The notes: generated by a model from the letters alone, not told the origin. DNA of 64,000 nt from Dysgonomonas sp. Marseille-P4361 (GCF_900343125.1 NZ_OPYL01000002.1:1-64000); one strand, 5' to 3'. Counted from the stretch's first letter, positions 25,505 through 35,743 are shown. Program-made: numbers and translations.

Positions 25505-26254
25505 TTATAGCGTTTTTATAACGATTACTGCTATTACAGCTAAGATTGTGAGAGAGGTTATCAGTGTCTGTATACAAATTGGGTATAAGATGCGTTTCCA
25601 TAACTTATAGGAATTGAAAACAGATGCCAGCATGTAGATGAAGATGATAAATTGTAAGAGGCTGTTCCATTGAAACATCTCGTCTATACCCCAAAAGTAG
25701 CCAATCGGGATACAGATTATACTTGCCAGAATCTGATGCCCCAAGATATAACAATTAAGCATCAGATGCTCGCCGTAGTTATACTTTGAAGCTCTGAAAA
25801 ACAGGAAGCTAATGAATGCCGTAAAAGGCATTATACTTAGCATAATCAGGCTATAATGATTGTCGAAAATATATCTTATTGTCTGAAAAAGAGATTCTAC
25901 TTGCTTTGCCTGTTCGTTAGCTTCATTAACTTCAACTTTAACATCTAAGAAGAGAGGTTGTCCCGCAAAGTGACTGATGAAAACATAAGCGGTAGCAATG
26001 AGGAAAAAGTATCCAAAGGGGTTGAAGTAGCTCACTCGCTTTCCGGCAAAGTAATCGCGTATCGTTTTTCCCGGACGAAACGTTAACTCTTTCATCGTAT
26101 AAAAGAATCCCTGATCGACATGTAAGATGCCATGCAAAAAATTATGAACAATGTTGTGTAGATCTATTCTGCTGGTTTTGGTCGATTGTCCGCATGTGGA
26201 ACAAAAGTTTCCGGTTGTCGCATTGTTACAATTTTTGCAAGTTATTTCATTCAT
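25505..26254 (-). CDS. DUF3667 membrane protein with N-terminal zinc ribbon
   Basis: 249 residues. A four-cysteine zinc ribbon (Cys6, Cys9, Cys18, Cys21) begins the protein, followed by the family segment IDLHNIVHNFLHGILHVDQGF and TMKELTFRPGKTIRDYFAGKR. About four to five membrane helices (from residue 82 on) follow. DUF3667 is widespread in Bacteroidota and has no assigned function; the conserved FRPGKTIRDYF lies at the membrane edge. It sits between the sulfatase and the thioredoxin-anSME pair on the same strand, with intergenic gaps of 113 and 77 bases, so co-transcription is uncertain. Confidence 0.85.
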   Translation of the reverse strand: MNEITCKNCNNATTGNFCSTCGQSTKTSRIDLHNIVHNFLHGILHVDQGFFYTMKELTFRPGKTIRDYFAGKRVSYFNPFGYFFLIATAYVFISHFAGQPLFLDVKVEVNEANEQAKQVESLFQTIRYIFDNHYSLIMLSIMPFTAFISFLFFRASKYNYGEHLMLNCYILGHQILASIICIPIGYFWGIDEMFQWNSLLQFIIFIYMLASVFNSYKLWKRILYPICIQTLITSLTILAVIAVIVIKTL

Positions 26255-26291
26255 AATGATTTCGAGTATCGGTATCTTTTTTTATTTAGTT

Positions 26292-26331
26292 GACGACAGC
26301 CTTTCTCGTATGAAGAAGAAAAACTGTCGTC
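26292..26331. repeat. Inverted repeat downstream of the sulfatase gene
   Basis: GACGACAG (26292-26299) pairs with CTGTCGTC (26324-26331) around a 24-base loop. No T tract follows on the minus strand, so it is not a clear terminator for the sulfatase gene. Confidence 0.4.
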
Positions 26332-26367
26332 GTATGTCAAAGTCAGATGTCAGAATTTTTGTTTCGC

Positions 26368-27966
26368 TTAATATTCGTCTACCTTTAGATTTGTTCTGTA
26401 TTCATCCAGCATTTTCTGTAATTCGGCAGTGATTTTTTCGTAACCTTTTTTACCGTATAAATTATTTAATTCGTTCGGATCGTTCTTCAGATCATAAAGC
26501 TCATTACAGTCGATTGCCACATCATCCTTCATTTTGCCTTCGCCATAGAAGTGGATCAATTTATAGCGGTCGGTGCGTACGCCATCGTGCCTTCTTACAT
26601 TGTGCACAGCCGGATAGTCGTAGTAATGGTAGTATAAGCTTTTGCGCCAATTGTCAGGCTTTTCACCATCAAAGACAGTTTCCAGCGATGTCCCGCTCAT
26701 TTCGGAAGGCTTCTCTATTCCCGCCAAAGATAAGAAAGTTGGAGCATAATCTATATTTTGTACCAAAGCATCTGTTTTGCTTCCGGCTTCTATCATCTTC
26801 GGATAGCGTATGATTAGTGGTGTTCTGAACGATTCTTCGTACATAAATCGTTTGTCGAACCATCCATGTTCGCCCATGTAGAAACCTTGGTCGGAGGTGT
26901 AAACAATAATCGTATTATCCATCAACCCCTCTTTTTCCAGATAGTCGATAAGTCGTCCTACCTGATCGTCGATACTCTTTATGCAGCGCAGGTAATCTTT
27001 CAGATAGCGTTGAAATTTCCAGTCAACAAGCTTATCTCCCTTAAGGTCTTGGGATAAGAAAAACATGTTTTTGGGATGATAACTTTTGTGCCATGCTTCG
27101 CGCTGCGATGGAGTCATTTCCTCCAGAGTCTGTATCCATTCGTTTGCATTAGGCTCATCCATACTATGTTTCAGCTCGGTTACTTTCAGGTCGTATATCA
27201 TAGTCATTGTCTTTTCTATCGACATGTCCTGCGTCTTGGCAGGCGAGCAACGTGTTGCGTAATTGTCGTAGAAAGTTTCCGGTTTAGGAAATTGTATGTC
27301 TTCATACAGATCGAGGTATTTCTCTTCGGGCATCCAGTTGCGATGAGGTGCTTTGTGATGCACAAGCAGGCAAAATGGTTTATCCTTATCTCTTTCTTCA
27401 AGAAAACGGATCGAATGATCGGTAATCAAGGTCGTTGTGTAACCTTCCTCTTTCAGGTATTTACCATTAGAATACTGACTCTTGAAGCCGGGGTTGTAAT
27501 AAGGTCCCTGATCCCACAATACGTGGAAGAAATCGAAGCCTTTTGGTTCGCATTGCATATGCCATTTACCCACTACACCGGTCTGATAGCCTTCCTTTTG
27601 CAATAGTTCCGAAAAGAATGTTTTGGTTGTATCTATCCCTTTTCCTAGTTGACGCTGTCCGTTCTGATGGCTGTAAAGACCTGTCATCAGGCATGCTCTG
27701 CTGGGAGTAGATAATGAGTTTTCGACAAAAGCCTGCTGAAAAAGCATTCCTTCGTTAGCCAAACGGTCTATGTTTGGCGTAGGAGCCAGTTTCGACAGTG
27801 GGTGACCATAGGCACTTATGGTTTGGTACGAATGGTCGTCCGTCATTATGTAAACTATGTTAGGACGCGAAGGATCTTTCTTCGGGATGTCTATATTTTC
27901 GCCGGCAGCAGGATGAAATAATGTTGCGGGTATGATAACGGTGCAGACTTTTTTCAGTGTATTCAT
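26368..27966 (-). CDS. Serine-type arylsulfatase (S1 family), exported
   Basis: 532 residues. N-terminal signal-like segment, then RPNIVYIMTDDHSYQTISAYG (metal-binding Asp43-Asp44). The sulfatase signature is SLSTPSRACLMTG, where the modified residue is Ser86 (S-x-P-S-R) rather than Cys. GVVGKWHM, HHKAPHRNW, YTSDQGFYMGEHGWFDKRFMYEESFRTPLI and a C-terminal sub-domain follow. It resembles glycosaminoglycan sulfatases acting on 6-O-sulfate (S1_11-like), but the substrate is inferred only. Ser-type enzymes need anSME, and one is encoded nearby. A TATATTTG box (minus strand, 28013-28020) may be its promoter. Confidence 0.9.
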   Translation of the reverse strand: MNTLKKVCTVIIPATLFHPAAGENIDIPKKDPSRPNIVYIMTDDHSYQTISAYGHPLSKLAPTPNIDRLANEGMLFQQAFVENSLSTPSRACLMTGLYSHQNGQRQLGKGIDTTKTFFSELLQKEGYQTGVVGKWHMQCEPKGFDFFHVLWDQGPYYNPGFKSQYSNGKYLKEEGYTTTLITDHSIRFLEERDKDKPFCLLVHHKAPHRNWMPEEKYLDLYEDIQFPKPETFYDNYATRCSPAKTQDMSIEKTMTMIYDLKVTELKHSMDEPNANEWIQTLEEMTPSQREAWHKSYHPKNMFFLSQDLKGDKLVDWKFQRYLKDYLRCIKSIDDQVGRLIDYLEKEGLMDNTIIVYTSDQGFYMGEHGWFDKRFMYEESFRTPLIIRYPKMIEAGSKTDALVQNIDYAPTFLSLAGIEKPSEMSGTSLETVFDGEKPDNWRKSLYYHYYDYPAVHNVRRHDGVRTDRYKLIHFYGEGKMKDDVAIDCNELYDLKNDPNELNNLYGKKGYEKITAELQKMLDEYRTNLKVDEY

Positions 27967-28331
27967 AGTGTAAATGGATAAGATGTTTTTTTGCCTTTAT
28001 AAGTCCAGAAAGCAAATATACAATAATATCATTTCGATGGAAAGCGTAAAATTGCCTTATTTTTTCGGAATGCTATTTTCCTGAGTGGATACCTACTGTG
28101 GGTAAGGATTGACAAAAGATGGGAAAAATAAAATTGAATGAACTTTTTTGAAACTGCTAAAAGTATTAGCAGAGTAGGGTAAAAAGCCACTTCTTTTCTT
28201 TGATAATCCTTTTATTTAATATATTTTTGCATTATAATAGAAAAAACTAATTAAGTATGTGTGCTTTCTATTACACTAAAGTGATAATCATCTAAATTAA
28301 CTAATCTATATAACTAAAACAATTTTAATTT
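27967..28331. other. Intergenic region between divergent sulfatase and frdCAB
   Basis: No gene here. It holds the frdC promoter (28199-28229), a possible sulfatase -7 box (minus strand, 28013-28020), and a 5' leader of about 95 bases before frdC. I see no clear operator or riboswitch; a short inverted repeat, CTGCTAA and TTAGCAG, lies near 28155-28172. Confidence 0.5.
28199..28229 (+). promoter_or_regulatory. Promoter of frdCAB
   Basis: TTTG (28199-28202), a 19-base spacer, then TATTTTTG (28222-28229), a full consensus match. The leader to the frdC ATG is about 95 bases. Confidence 0.75.
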
Positions 28332-29027
28332 ATGAGTTGGTTACTAAAATCTTCTATTGGTAAGAAGTTGATAATGAGCGTTACAGGTATCGCTCTTGTC
28401 TTATTTTTGCTGTTTCACGCAGCAATGAACGTAACGGCTGTTTTTTCGGAGGAGGCTTACAACGCAATTTGTGCTTTGTTAGGTGCTAACTGGTATGCAG
28501 TGGCAGGTACAGCAGCATTAGCAGCTCTTGTAGCTATCCACTTTATCTATGCATTAATCCTTACAATGCAAAATCGTAAAGCTCGCGGAAATGACAGCTA
28601 TGCAGTAAGTGTACGTCCAAAGAATGTAGAGTGGGCTTCTCAGAACATGTTTGTTCTAGGAGTTATCGTTATCGGATTCTTGCTATTACACTTTAGTCAA
28701 TTCTGGTACAAAATGATGTTTGCCGAACTATTGGGAAATCATCATGTAGAACTAGGTAGTGCGACAGTATCTCCTCAGGATGGAGCAGAATTTATCAAGT
28801 ATTACTTCAGCCAAACATGGGTTGTTGTAGCTTATTTGGTTTGGTATGTGGCTCTTTGGTTCCACTTATCTCATGGCTTCTGGAGTGCTATTCAAACTAT
28901 CGGATGGAATAACACAATTTGGCTAAATCGCTGGAAAGTGATCGGACAAGTAACTGCTACCGTGATCTGTTTGGCATTTGCTTTTGTGACTATTTATTTC
29001 TACGCAAGACATATGATTTGCCTGTAA
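28332..29027 (+). CDS. frdC: Fumarate reductase/succinate dehydrogenase cytochrome b subunit
   Basis: 231 residues, the Bacteroidales type of single large membrane anchor. Five membrane helices can be seen (about 13-35, 52-78, 100-122, 158-180, 205-228). Histidines in helices (LLFHAAMN, AIHFIYA, LLLHFSQFW, LWFHLSHGFW) are candidate ligands for two haem b groups. It anchors FrdAB and passes electrons between menaquinone and the flavoprotein. In anaerobic Bacteroidales this complex mainly reduces fumarate, supporting succinate formation. It is first in the operon frdC-frdA-frdB. Confidence 0.93.
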   Translation: MSWLLKSSIGKKLIMSVTGIALVLFLLFHAAMNVTAVFSEEAYNAICALLGANWYAVAGTAALAALVAIHFIYALILTMQNRKARGNDSYAVSVRPKNVEWASQNMFVLGVIVIGFLLLHFSQFWYKMMFAELLGNHHVELGSATVSPQDGAEFIKYYFSQTWVVVAYLVWYVALWFHLSHGFWSAIQTIGWNNTIWLNRWKVIGQVTATVICLAFAFVTIYFYARHMICL

Positions 29028-29077
29028 TCGGAGCAAATACATATTATTTTTGTTAAAGATTAAAAGAAAAAGAGATT

Positions 29078-31051
29078 ATGAGTAATATACTAGATCCAAA
29101 AAAAGATTCAAAAATACCTGAGGGACCATTGGCTCAAAAGTGGACCAACTACAAAACCGCCCAAAAATTGGTGAACCCTGCTAACAAACGTCGTCTAGAT
29201 GTTATTGTAGTAGGAACAGGTCTTGCAGGAGCTTCGGCAGCGGCATCTCTTGGAGAGATGGGCTTTAACGTACTTAACTTCTGTATTCAGGACTCACCTC
29301 GTCGTGCGCACTCTATTGCAGCACAAGGAGGAGTAAATGCAGCGAAAAATTATCAAAACGACGGTGACTCTGTTTACCGCTTGTTCTACGATACTATCAA
29401 AGGTGGTGACTACCGCGCTCGTGAGGCTAACGTACACCGTTTGGCTGAAGTAGCAAACAGCATCATCGACCAATGTGTGGCTCAGGGAGTTCCTTTTGCA
29501 CGCGAATACGGAGGTCTGCTTGACAACCGTTCGTTCGGTGGAGCGCAAGTATCTCGTACGTTCTACGCTAAAGGACAAACAGGACAACAATTGTTGTTAG
29601 GTGCTTACTCGGCACTAAGTCGCCAAGTAAACAAAGGTAGCGTGAAACTTTATACTCGCTACGAAATGGTAGACGTTGTTCTTGTAAAAGACGACAAAGG
29701 AGAAGAACGCGCTCGCGGTATTATCGCACGCAACCTTGTAACAGGTAAACTTGAGCGTTTCGCAGCTCACGCAGTAGTTATCGCTACGGGTGGATACGGA
29801 AATGCATTCTTCCTTTCTACCAATGCAATGGGATCGAATGGTTCTGCTGCTATTCAAGCTTACAAGAAAGGTGCTTACTTTGCTAACCCTTGTTATGCAC
29901 AAATTCACCCTACTTGTATTCCTGTACACGGAGAATTCCAATCAAAACTAACGTTGATGTCAGAATCTCTTCGTAACGATGGCCGTATCTGGGTTCCTAA
30001 GAAGAAAGAAGATGCAGAAGCTATCCGCGCAGGAAAATTGAAACCAACTCAAATCAAAGAAGAAGATAGAGATTACTATTTGGAAAGACGTTATCCGGCA
30101 TTCGGTAACCTTGTACCTCGCGACGTGGCATCTCGTGCTGCAAAAGAAAGATGCGATGCAGGTTTCGGTGTAGGATCTACAGGTCTTGCTGTTTACCTTG
30201 ACTTTGCTGACGCTATCAACCGTCTTGGAAAAGATGTGGTAGAGGCTAAATATGGTAACCTGTTCCAAATGTATGAAAAGATTCAAGATGAGAATCCATA
30301 CGAAACTCCGATGATGATTTATCCTGCTATCCACTACACAATGGGTGGTATCTGGGTAGACTACGAATTGATGACTTCTATCAAAGGATTATTCGCATTG
30401 GGAGAAGCTAACTTCTCAGACCATGGTGCTAACCGTCTTGGAGCATCTGCATTGATGCAAGGTCTTGCCGACGGATATTTCGTATTGCCTTACACTATTC
30501 AAAATTATCTTGCCGACCAAATTACTGTTCCTCGTTTCAGTACAGATCTTCCTGAATTTACTGAAGCAGAAAATGCAGTGAAAGAAAAGGTTGCTAAATT
30601 GATGAGCATCAAAGGACAACGTTCTGTTGACTCTATCCACAAGCAACTAGGTCACATCATGTGGGATTTTGTAGGTATGGCTCGTACTAAAGAATCGCTT
30701 GAAAAAGCAATCGAAGAGTTGAAAGCTGTGAAGAAAGAATTCTGGTCAAATGTTCGCATACCGGGAGAAGCTACAACACTGAACACTGAGTTGGAAAAAG
30801 CATTACGCTTAGACGACTTCATCGAAATCGGCTTGTTGATGGCTTACGATGGTCTTAACCGTAACGAATCTTGTGGAGGTCACTTCCGTGAAGAATACCA
30901 AACTCCAGAAGGTGAAGCGATGCGCGACGACGAGAACTATTCTTATGTTGCTTGCTGGAAATATGAAGGTGAAGGTTCAGCTCCTACACTTATCAAAGAA
31001 CCTCTTGATTATGAATTCGTAGTAAGACAACAACGTAATTACAAGGCTTAA
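29078..31051 (+). CDS. frdA: Fumarate reductase/succinate dehydrogenase flavoprotein subunit
   Basis: 657 residues. FAD-binding start ([21 protein letters not shown]) and the covalent-flavin site region [18 protein letters not shown]. Substrate-site residues lie around [15 protein letters not shown] and the catalytic stretch [11 protein letters not shown], with [20 protein letters not shown] near the flavin. The capping and helical domains are complete. It catalyses fumarate-succinate interconversion on the cytoplasmic face. It lies 50 bases after frdC and 12 before frdB. Codon usage is strongly biased to well-translated codons, consistent with high expression. Confidence 0.96.
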   Translation: MSNILDPKKDSKIPEGPLAQKWTNYKTAQKLVNPANKRRLDVIVVGTGLAGASAAASLGEMGFNVLNFCIQDSPRRAHSIAAQGGVNAAKNYQNDGDSVYRLFYDTIKGGDYRAREANVHRLAEVANSIIDQCVAQGVPFAREYGGLLDNRSFGGAQVSRTFYAKGQTGQQLLLGAYSALSRQVNKGSVKLYTRYEMVDVVLVKDDKGEERARGIIARNLVTGKLERFAAHAVVIATGGYGNAFFLSTNAMGSNGSAAIQAYKKGAYFANPCYAQIHPTCIPVHGEFQSKLTLMSESLRNDGRIWVPKKKEDAEAIRAGKLKPTQIKEEDRDYYLERRYPAFGNLVPRDVASRAAKERCDAGFGVGSTGLAVYLDFADAINRLGKDVVEAKYGNLFQMYEKIQDENPYETPMMIYPAIHYTMGGIWVDYELMTSIKGLFALGEANFSDHGANRLGASALMQGLADGYFVLPYTIQNYLADQITVPRFSTDLPEFTEAENAVKEKVAKLMSIKGQRSVDSIHKQLGHIMWDFVGMARTKESLEKAIEELKAVKKEFWSNVRIPGEATTLNTELEKALRLDDFIEIGLLMAYDGLNRNESCGGHFREEYQTPEGEAMRDDENYSYVACWKYEGEGSAPTLIKEPLDYEFVVRQQRNYKA

Positions 31052-31063
31052 AAAAAGAAGACG

Positions 31064-31819
31064 ATGGAAAAATTAATCAATATAACTTTAAAAGTTTGGC
31101 GTCAAAGAGGTCCGAAAGAAAAAGGAGCCTTTGAATCATATAAACTTGATGGCATTTCGGTAGACAGTTCATTCCTAGAAATGCTGGATATTTTGAACGA
31201 AAAGTTGATCAACGAAGGCAAAGAGCCTATTGTATTCGATCACGACTGTCGTGAAGGTATTTGCGGTATGTGTAGCCTTTATATCAACGGACATCCTCAC
31301 GGACCGGACGAAGATATTACAACTTGCCAGTTGCACATGCGTAAATTTAAAGATGGCGAAACTATCACTATCGAGCCTTGGCGTTCTACAGGTTTCCCTG
31401 TAATCCGCGACTTGATGGTAGACCGTACAGCTTTCGACAAGATTATGCAAGCAGGTGGATACGTTAGTGTAAATACTGGTGGTGTACCTGATGCTAATGC
31501 TATACCTATCCCTAAAAAAGATGCAGATGAAGCGATGGATGCAGCATCTTGTATCGGTTGTGGAGCATGTGTGGCTGCTTGTAAAAACGGTTCGGCTATG
31601 TTGTTCGTTTCAGCTAAAGTTAGCCAGTTGGCACTTCTTCCTCAAGGACGTGTAGAAGGCGCTCGCCGTGCAAAAGCAATGGTGGCTAAAATGGACGAAC
31701 TAGGTTTCGGTAACTGTACAAATACTCAGGCTTGCGAAATGCAATGTCCTAAAAACGTTTCGATCAGCAATATCGCTCGTTTGAACCGTGAGTTCCTAAA
31801 AGCTAAATTGAAAGACTAA
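31064..31819 (+). CDS. frdB: Fumarate reductase/succinate dehydrogenase iron-sulfur subunit
   Basis: 251 residues. The N-terminal ferredoxin-like domain binds a 2Fe-2S cluster with Cys62, Cys67 and Cys70 ([10 protein letters not shown]) and a fourth Cys in TTCQLHM. The C-terminal domain has [18 protein letters not shown] and [14 protein letters not shown] for the 4Fe-4S and 3Fe-4S clusters. It relays electrons between the haems of FrdC and the flavin of FrdA. It is the last gene of the operon, and a strong terminator follows at 31843. Confidence 0.96.
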   Translation: MEKLINITLKVWRQRGPKEKGAFESYKLDGISVDSSFLEMLDILNEKLINEGKEPIVFDHDCREGICGMCSLYINGHPHGPDEDITTCQLHMRKFKDGETITIEPWRSTGFPVIRDLMVDRTAFDKIMQAGGYVSVNTGGVPDANAIPIPKKDADEAMDAASCIGCGACVAACKNGSAMLFVSAKVSQLALLPQGRVEGARRAKAMVAKMDELGFGNCTNTQACEMQCPKNVSISNIARLNREFLKAKLKD

Positions 31820-31842
31820 TCGTCTTACTAAGCAATAATAAG

Positions 31843-31875
31843 AAAAGCGACTATCTTAATGATAGTCGCTTTTTT
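31843..31875 (+). terminator. Terminator after frdCAB
   Basis: Perfect stem GCGACTATC (31847-31855) with GATAGTCGC (31861-31869), flanked by A on the left and TTTTTTG on the right. The A/T flanks make it potentially bidirectional, also serving the convergent fucosidase gene. Confidence 0.9.
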
Positions 31876-31897
31876 GTTTTATATAGTTGTTTAATAA

Positions 31898-33685
31898 TTA
31901 CTCAATAGCTTTTAACTCTGCATAAGTGTATTTATCCGAATTATCATTCGTCAGTAGAGTAGGCTCTAGTTTAATGTACGAAGAGTTATAAACCTTGTCG
32001 AAAATAACTTGCTGAGGGATAGGGTTGTTTTTGATATTGTTGAATATAGCATTCTCCTGCACTTTCTCCCATTGCTTGCCATCTTCGCTGACATAGCAGT
32101 TGTAACGTTGGATCGTAGTCTCACGTTCAGAAGGGAAAGGAGTGAAAACAAAGCCTTTGATACCTCTCGCTTCTTTTAAGTTCAATACAATAGCATCTTT
32201 CTTGTCTAAGCTTTGTTTCGAAAACTTGCTGACATCAAACGAAGGAATGTCAGGAGCATCGTATATTTCGATGTTTGAAAGAATCTGTTCGGCAAGCGAC
32301 TTGCTGATCTCTATTTGTATTTTGGACGAAGAGACTCTTGGCGTTCTCAATATACGTTTGTAACCGACTGTTGTTCCTTTGTCCAGATCAACCCATTGAT
32401 TAAGTTCCGCATCCCAATAGTTGATCTTAAACTCTTCTATTCGCTGTCCTAAAGCAATGTATTCTTGCAGAAGAATATTGTTGAAACTTGTTGCTTCTTT
32501 CAGTTCTATGGTAATTGTAGCCGTTGATATACCATCGTCAGTTGTCCAATAGGTTGAATTATCATTGTCAAACAAATTTTCAGTCGAATACTTTTTCGCA
32601 TTGCCTCTCACATTGCTTGCAGTAGCAGTAGCGCCGTCAGCCAAGTTTGTATTGAAAGCTTTTTCTCTGGCAGCTTTGAACTCCATCAGGCGGGCGGAGT
32701 CATTTGGGTGAATAAGTCCCCTTCTGTCGGGCGGAACATTCAATAGTAGGTTTGCATTGGACCCTACCGAAGAATAATAAATATCCATCAAGTGTTCTAC
32801 AGATTTTACCTTGTCGTCGGTCGCCGGACTATAAAACCATCCCGGACGAATAGAAACATCTACTTCCCCTGCAACCCATTTCTCTCCGTTGATATCTCCT
32901 TTGTTTAGTATATCTGTCGCCGGAGCGCCTTTCCCGGGAGTGAAACCTTCTACATTGAGTGTCGACCAGTTTGTTTCACCGGCATAACCTCTCTCGTTTC
33001 CTATCCAGCGGCAACCGGGACCCACATCGCTGAAAATAATTGCATGGGGTTGCTTGTTGTACACAGTTTTGTGAAATAAGTCCCAATCGTATACTTGACG
33101 CGAAGTGCCGTCTGTAGCTCCGTCGAACCATTGCTCGAAGATGTGTCCGTAATTTGATAACACCTAGTTTAATGTGTTGGCAAATACCTGATTGTATTCC
33201 GATGTATTGTAAGCCGGATGGTTCTGATCCCAAGGAGAAAGATATACACCCATCTGTAAACCATATTTCTTGCACGATTCGGATAATTCTTTCAGGATAT
33301 CACCTTTCCCTTCTTTCCAAGGACTTTCGCGTACGGTATGTGTACTAAATTCGCTTGGCCACAGACAGAAGCCATCGTGATGCTTTGCTGTTATGATGAT
33401 ACCTTTCATACCTGCATCTTTGGCTATCGAAGCCCACTGATCGGTGTTCAGTTCGGTAGGGTTGAATACCTTGGGATCTTCTTTGCCGTCGCCCCATTCC
33501 ACATTGGTAAAGGTGTTTGGTCCGAAGTGAATAAACATATAATATTCCAGTTCCTGCCACTTTAGCTGGTGCTCGGTCGGCAATGCTCCAACGCTCTTTG
33601 GAGGTGGTACATCCAATGAACATGAGTATCCAATGATAGCAAGAATAGATAGTAAAAGTACGATTGATAAATGTCTTTCTTTCAT
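31898..33685 (-). pseudogene. Alpha-L-fucosidase (GH29) with C-terminal discoidin-like domain, interrupted by an amber codon
   Basis: One continuous reading frame of about 595 codons on the minus strand, broken once by TAG at 33164-33166 (codon 174). Before it: a lipoprotein signal (IIGYSC), then the GH29 start FMFIHFGPNTF-like segment (YYMFIHFGPNTFTNVEWG), KGIIITAKHHDGFCLWPS and LSPWDQNHPAY. After it: LSNYGHIFEQWFDGA, where the Asp of WFDG is the expected catalytic nucleophile, LLNVPPDRRGLIHP, and an F5/8 type C-like carbohydrate-binding part (about 365-500). GH29 members usually read NELLxxYG at this point, so GAG (Glu) to TAG is the simplest explanation. The N-terminal fragment alone lacks the nucleophile. 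The neighbouring sulfatase suggests glycan degradation, but no SusCD pair is present. Confidence 0.88.
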
Positions 33686-33805
33686 AGTATTGTATTTGGA
33701 AAAGCTAAAATATCACTTTTTTGTTAAAGAATTTTATTTGTTAAGTCTTTTAGTTCCAATAATACGGATATAAAGAAACTTTAGATAAATAGTCGATTGT
33801 GAGTT

Positions 33806-34747
33806 TTATTCTTCTATCTTTTTAATTTTACTTTCATTTAATAATAAGTTCTTATAATTAGGGAATAGATTACTTACATCTTCAGAGGAGGTGATAGCTG
33901 GATGGAATTCAGTCCCTTTTAATATTAATTCAGCAAGGATTGTTATTGATTTTTCGATTCTTACAGCTTGCTCTTTATTGTTCTTATCTTCTGAGAAGAA
34001 TTCATTTTTTATTAATTCAGCCTCTAGTGATGTGTCTATTTTAATTTTTTCTTTTAAAGCTTCTTTCACTTCATTCAATGCTTCATTTCTTATATTAAGA
34101 TTTTCAATTAACCCATTTGTATATCTGAACTCATTTATTTTTTTCGCAATGACAGCAGCAGACCAAGTTAAGCTAGCAATTAAAGTCAATGCGCTTCCAA
34201 CACCTAAGACGAGCCAAAAAGAACCATGATCAAATTGTTTAATTTCTACCTTTCCGTTAGGGAAACTGTTAACAACTGTAGATATAGATATTTTTAGATC
34301 ATTAGCTACTTTACTCAGATTATCCAAGCCTTTTATTACAGGTAATTTGATGTTTAATGTTTGATTATCTTGTTCTTCCGGAATAAGATATTCAAACCAG
34401 TTGTATAGAAGGTTTAGTATAGATTCTAAATTTAAAAAAAAGAGACGGATAGGATCGAAAGATTTTTTGTCGAAAGAGAACTTTTCTAAGTTAGTTGAAA
34501 GTATATTATCATATACATAGTCAATATCAATTGACCTAAAAGCATGATCCGTACTTCCTAAGACAGGAAAATGTAAAATGCGATCAGTCTCAGAGAAAAA
34601 ATTTATATCTCTTAATGTTTCTAATACAATTTGTAGATTGTGAATATTATATAAGGTAAATAAACCAGTAGAAGAGCTATAGTCGTATCTAAACAGATTA
34701 TTAGCATGCGCTATTTTAATTTTTTCTTTAATATCAATTAATCTCAT
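33806..34747 (-). CDS. Orphan membrane protein of unknown function, AT-rich
   Basis: 313 residues. A soluble N-terminal region (1-175) with no recognised motif, one strong membrane segment (about 177-201, SFWLVLGVGSALTLIASLTW...), then a charged, probably coiled-coil C-terminal part (about 215-300). There is no signal peptide, so the N-terminal part is likely cytoplasmic or the helix acts as an internal anchor. The gene is visibly richer in A and T, and in Asn, Ile and Lys codons, than its neighbours panE and frdB, which suggests recent transfer. No partner gene is adjacent. I cannot assign a function; a phage-defence or toxin role would be speculation. Confidence 0.75.
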   Translation of the reverse strand: MRLIDIKEKIKIAHANNLFRYDYSSSTGLFTLYNIHNLQIVLETLRDINFFSETDRILHFPVLGSTDHAFRSIDIDYVYDNILSTNLEKFSFDKKSFDPIRLFFLNLESILNLLYNWFEYLIPEEQDNQTLNIKLPVIKGLDNLSKVANDLKISISTVVNSFPNGKVEIKQFDHGSFWLVLGVGSALTLIASLTWSAAVIAKKINEFRYTNGLIENLNIRNEALNEVKEALKEKIKIDTSLEAELIKNEFFSEDKNNKEQAVRIEKSITILAELILKGTEFHPAITSSEDVSNLFPNYKNLLLNESKIKKIEE

Positions 34748-34817
34748 AGTATTTGTTTTGTTTTTAACAAAAATAGATATTATTTTATATATTTATAAAA
34801 AATAGTCTTTAAAAACA

Positions 34818-35741
34818 ATGTCTTTAAAATATGCAGTAATAGGAACTGGTGCAATCGGTGGCTACTATGGCGGACGATTGGCAAATGCGGGCAAGGATGT
34901 GCATTTCTTGTTTCATTCCGATTATGACTATGTGAGGAAGAATGGGTTGAGAGTAGATTCGGTGAAAGGCAATTTTTATCTGACTTCGATCAATGCGTAT
35001 AATCAGACGTCGGATATGCCGGTGTGCGATGTGGTGCTTGTGGGCTTGAAATCGACAAACAATCATCTGCTGAAAGATTTGCTGCCGCCTATTATGCACA
35101 AAGATACTTTGGTCGTCCTTATCCAAAACGGATTGGGACTAGAGGAAGACTTGCAGAATATGATGCCTGATCTGCGCATTGCGGGTGGATTGGCTTTTAT
35201 CTGCTCCAGCAAGGTAGGAGAGGGGCATGTCTTTCATATGGACTATGGGAAGTTGAATGTTGGTTCGTATTCGTGTCCCGATGAGGAACTGATAAAAAAG
35301 GTCGTTGCAGACTTTAGCGAGTCGGCAGTAGAAGCCAATGCTGTTGATCTTGACGAAGCTCGCTGGCGCAAGTTGGTGTGGAATATTCCTTACAATGGAA
35401 TGACTGTGGTGCTGGATACAAGTACCGAAGCGCTGATGAATAATACTGCAACTAGAAGTCTGTTGCATGAAATGATGCTGGAAGTAATAGGGGCGGCAAA
35501 TGCTTCGGGCTTGAAACACAAGATAGATGAGTCGTATGCCATAGAGACTTTGGAAATGACCGAAAATATGGTTCCTTACCTGCCTAGTATGAAGCTCGAC
35601 TACGATGCTCGTCGTCCTCTGGAGATTGAGTATATCTATTCTCGTCCCGTAGCGATTGCCCGTCAGCATGGCTACGATATGGCAAAAGTGTCGATGCTCG
35701 AACGGCAACTGAAGTTTGTGCAATCGAATTATATCGAATAA
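34818..35741 (+). CDS. panE: 2-dehydropantoate 2-reductase
   Basis: 307 residues. ApbA/PanE reduces ketopantoate to pantoate with NADPH in pantothenate synthesis. The N-terminal Rossmann motif is GTGAIGGYYGGRLANAG (Gly9, Gly11, Gly14). NGLGLEED follows, and the C-terminal helical domain has RWRKLVWNIPYNGMTVV with the conserved Lys and Asn. PanE-like proteins also include other ketoacid reductases, so the substrate is inferred. It is a single gene with a terminator at 35748. Confidence 0.85.
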   Translation: MSLKYAVIGTGAIGGYYGGRLANAGKDVHFLFHSDYDYVRKNGLRVDSVKGNFYLTSINAYNQTSDMPVCDVVLVGLKSTNNHLLKDLLPPIMHKDTLVVLIQNGLGLEEDLQNMMPDLRIAGGLAFICSSKVGEGHVFHMDYGKLNVGSYSCPDEELIKKVVADFSESAVEANAVDLDEARWRKLVWNIPYNGMTVVLDTSTEALMNNTATRSLLHEMMLEVIGAANASGLKHKIDESYAIETLEMTENMVPYLPSMKLDYDARRPLEIEYIYSRPVAIARQHGYDMAKVSMLERQLKFVQSNYIE

Positions 35742-35743
35742 CA

